Shown piece after piece: positions 6,856 to 7,303 of a DNA stretch of 7,303 nt (positions within the stretch are counted from its first letter, which is position 1; each line of letters begins with the position of its first letter). Origin of the DNA: Actinomycetes bacterium (GTDB lineage: Bacteria; Actinomycetota; Acidimicrobiia; Acidimicrobiales; RAAP-2); assembly GCA_021849435.1 (NCBI GenBank), contig JAJZSX010000116.1:1-7303 (forward strand). The letters run 5' to 3'. The notes below the pieces were generated by a model. The model was not told the DNA's origin. It saw nothing but the letters and a program-made list of their open reading frames with translations, and ran no database searches. The translations under genes and the position numbers were made by a program.

Positions 6856-7104
6856 GTTCGCGAAGTCGAGACTTAGTGGCGGAAGTTACGGAGTTGATGG
6901 CGTGAAAGCGCATTGTTCGCCGGAGTTGGTGGCACGAGGGTCCGCTGGGCGCACAAACGATTCGTGGGATGTAGCTGCGTTGTTGACGGTGCAATCACTC
7001 GATTGGAAGAACGACGACGGCGTCGTCGGTGGATCACACGGCGGCTGGTTGTTCAAAGTGCGCCGCGTGTTGTGCTTGCAGTTCGTCTGAGCGCTGCGAG
7101 CAGA
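6856..7104. other. Region without a supported gene
   Basis: Short frames exist on both strands, for example a 62-codon plus-strand frame from GTG 6902. None has a recognisable domain, and the longest minus-strand frame mostly runs out of frame through the ABC-F gene. I see no RNA gene. This is upstream DNA of the ABC-F gene leading into the repeat cluster. Confidence 0.4.
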
Positions 7105-7185
7105 GGCATCACTTGGGCATCACTTGGGCATCAACGCCTAGCGAATGGGCATCAATGGGCATCACGCAGTGGACAACAGTGGACA
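7105..7185 (+). repeat. Cluster of phased short direct repeats (likely arm-type att sites)
   Basis: GGCATCA occurs five times, starting at 7105, 7116, 7127, 7148 and 7158. Two copies form exact tandem 11-mers CTTGGGCATCA (7112-7133) and two form AATGGGCATCA (7144-7164). CAGTGGACA follows twice (7167-7175 and 7177-7185). Spacings are 11, 11, 21 and 10 bp, then 10 bp for the second type, so most sites face the same side of the helix. Such arrays bind several protein copies cooperatively. Beside a tRNA-derived core they most resemble integrase arm-type or excisionase sites. Iterons of a replication origin are the main alternative, though rolling-circle origins do not normally use them. Confidence 0.75.
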
Positions 7186-7207
7186 TTTGCGGGTAGTCGC
7201 GCGTACA

Positions 7208-7236
7208 CGAAACACCTTGCAATCACCAGTGTTTCG
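7208..7236 (-). terminator. Inverted repeat beside the tRNA fragment
   Basis: CGAAACAC (7208-7215) and GTGTTTCG (7229-7236) are a perfect 8-bp inverted repeat with a 13-base loop. It lies 12 bases past the 3' end of the minus-strand tRNA fragment. That position fits a terminator for tRNA transcription carried within the element, or a protein-binding site next to the core. There is no U-tract. Confidence 0.4.
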
Positions 7237-7247
7237 CTCGAATCGCT

Positions 7248-7297
7248 TGGAGCGGGCGACGAGAATCGAACTCGCGTTCTCAGCTTGGGAAGCTGAT
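7248..7297 (-). tRNA. 3' part of tRNA-Gly(CCC), probable att core
   Basis: Read on the minus strand, the anticodon stem TCAGC/GCTGA encloses loop TTCCCAA with anticodon CCC (7287-7289 on plus). A 4-base variable region follows. The T-arm is GCGAG-TTCGATT-CTCGT. Then come the 3' acceptor strand CGCCCGC, discriminator T and encoded CCA (7248-7250). The D-stem strand expected next (usually GAGC or GAAC) reads ATCT, which would need the reversed purine-pyrimidine pair at 11-24. Similarity therefore stops at about 7297, six bases before the window ends. A copy running from anticodon stem to CCA is the usual att core of tRNA-targeting integrases. A divergent complete tRNA continuing past the window is less likely but not excluded. 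Confidence 0.75.
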
Positions 7298-7303
7298 AGA
7301 TCG

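Larger units (their letters stand above)
1..7297. mobile_element. Partial AICE-like integrative element with cargo
   Basis: The order FtsK-like translocase, RepSA-like initiator, excisionase, tyrosine integrase is the established core of actinomycete integrative and conjugative elements such as pSAM2. All four are seen here on one strand within 2.9 kb. The right boundary is inferred from a tRNA-Gly 3' fragment at 7248-7297 with adjacent direct repeats. The left boundary lies outside the window, because the translocase is cut by the window start. The 4.3 kb between integrase and tRNA fragment is read as cargo. In pSAM2-like elements the integrase usually sits next to the att site, so the distance is atypical. 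The element may instead end soon after the integrase, in which case the cargo would be chromosomal or belong to another element. Confidence 0.65.

Noticed and set aside
6467..6994. 175-codon minus-strand frame that begins upstream of the ABC-F gene and overlaps it out of frame
   Set aside because: Its second half is a shadow of the ABC-F coding sequence. No Shine-Dalgarno site precedes its internal ATG (MRFHAINSV), so a leader-peptide role is not supported.
6902..7090. 62-codon plus-strand frame starting GTG, with GGAG eight bases upstream
   Set aside because: It is the right size and has a possible ribosome site, but there is no recognisable motif, and the composition does not stand out from non-coding DNA.
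7112..7164. CRISPR array
   Set aside because: Repeats are 7-11 bp with 0-10 bp between them, far too short for CRISPR repeats and spacers, and no cas gene is present.

Overview
The window looks like part of an actinobacterial integrative mobile element carrying accessory cargo. The host is probably a high-GC actinobacterium. Rows I counted by hand range from about 52% GC (the hypothetical gene near 3250) to about 63% (the ABC-F gene). The replication gene resembles the RepSA type known from actinomycete integrative and conjugative elements (AICEs), and one gene has a promoter placed for a leaderless mRNA. I cannot fix the order or genus; the GC is below what is usual for Streptomyces.

Left part, 1-2916, plus strand: a compact AICE core. 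It holds the C-terminal end of an FtsK/SpoIIIE-type DNA translocase (transfer), a RepSA-like rolling-circle replication initiator, a small HTH excisionase-like protein, and a tyrosine recombinase. The first three are joined by overlaps (ATGA, then 14 bp), so they are probably one translationally coupled operon. The integrase follows 85 bp later with its own Shine-Dalgarno site and ends at a probable hairpin terminator.

Middle and right part, 2917-6855: cargo. One plus-strand gene of unknown function (possibly a degenerate nuclease-like fold) faces two minus-strand genes. These are an ABC-F ATPase of the ribosome-protection type and, downstream of it, a nucleotidyltransferase-domain protein with its own leaderless-type promoter. 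The pair is reminiscent of antibiotic-resistance genes, but neither substrate can be read from sequence.

Right end, 6856-7303: no convincing gene, but an attachment-site-like structure. Seven short direct repeats (five of GGCATCA, two of CAGTGGACA) lie at near-helical spacing in 7105-7185. They are followed by an 8-bp inverted repeat and then by the 3' part of a minus-strand tRNA-Gly(CCC) gene. tRNA similarity stops just past the anticodon stem (about 7297), as expected for an att core copied from the tRNA 3' half. The simplest reading is arm-type integrase/excisionase sites beside the core. How the genes would work together is inferred: Int and Xis move the element at the tRNA, Rep replicates the excised circle, the FtsK-like protein moves DNA between cells, and the cargo benefits the host.
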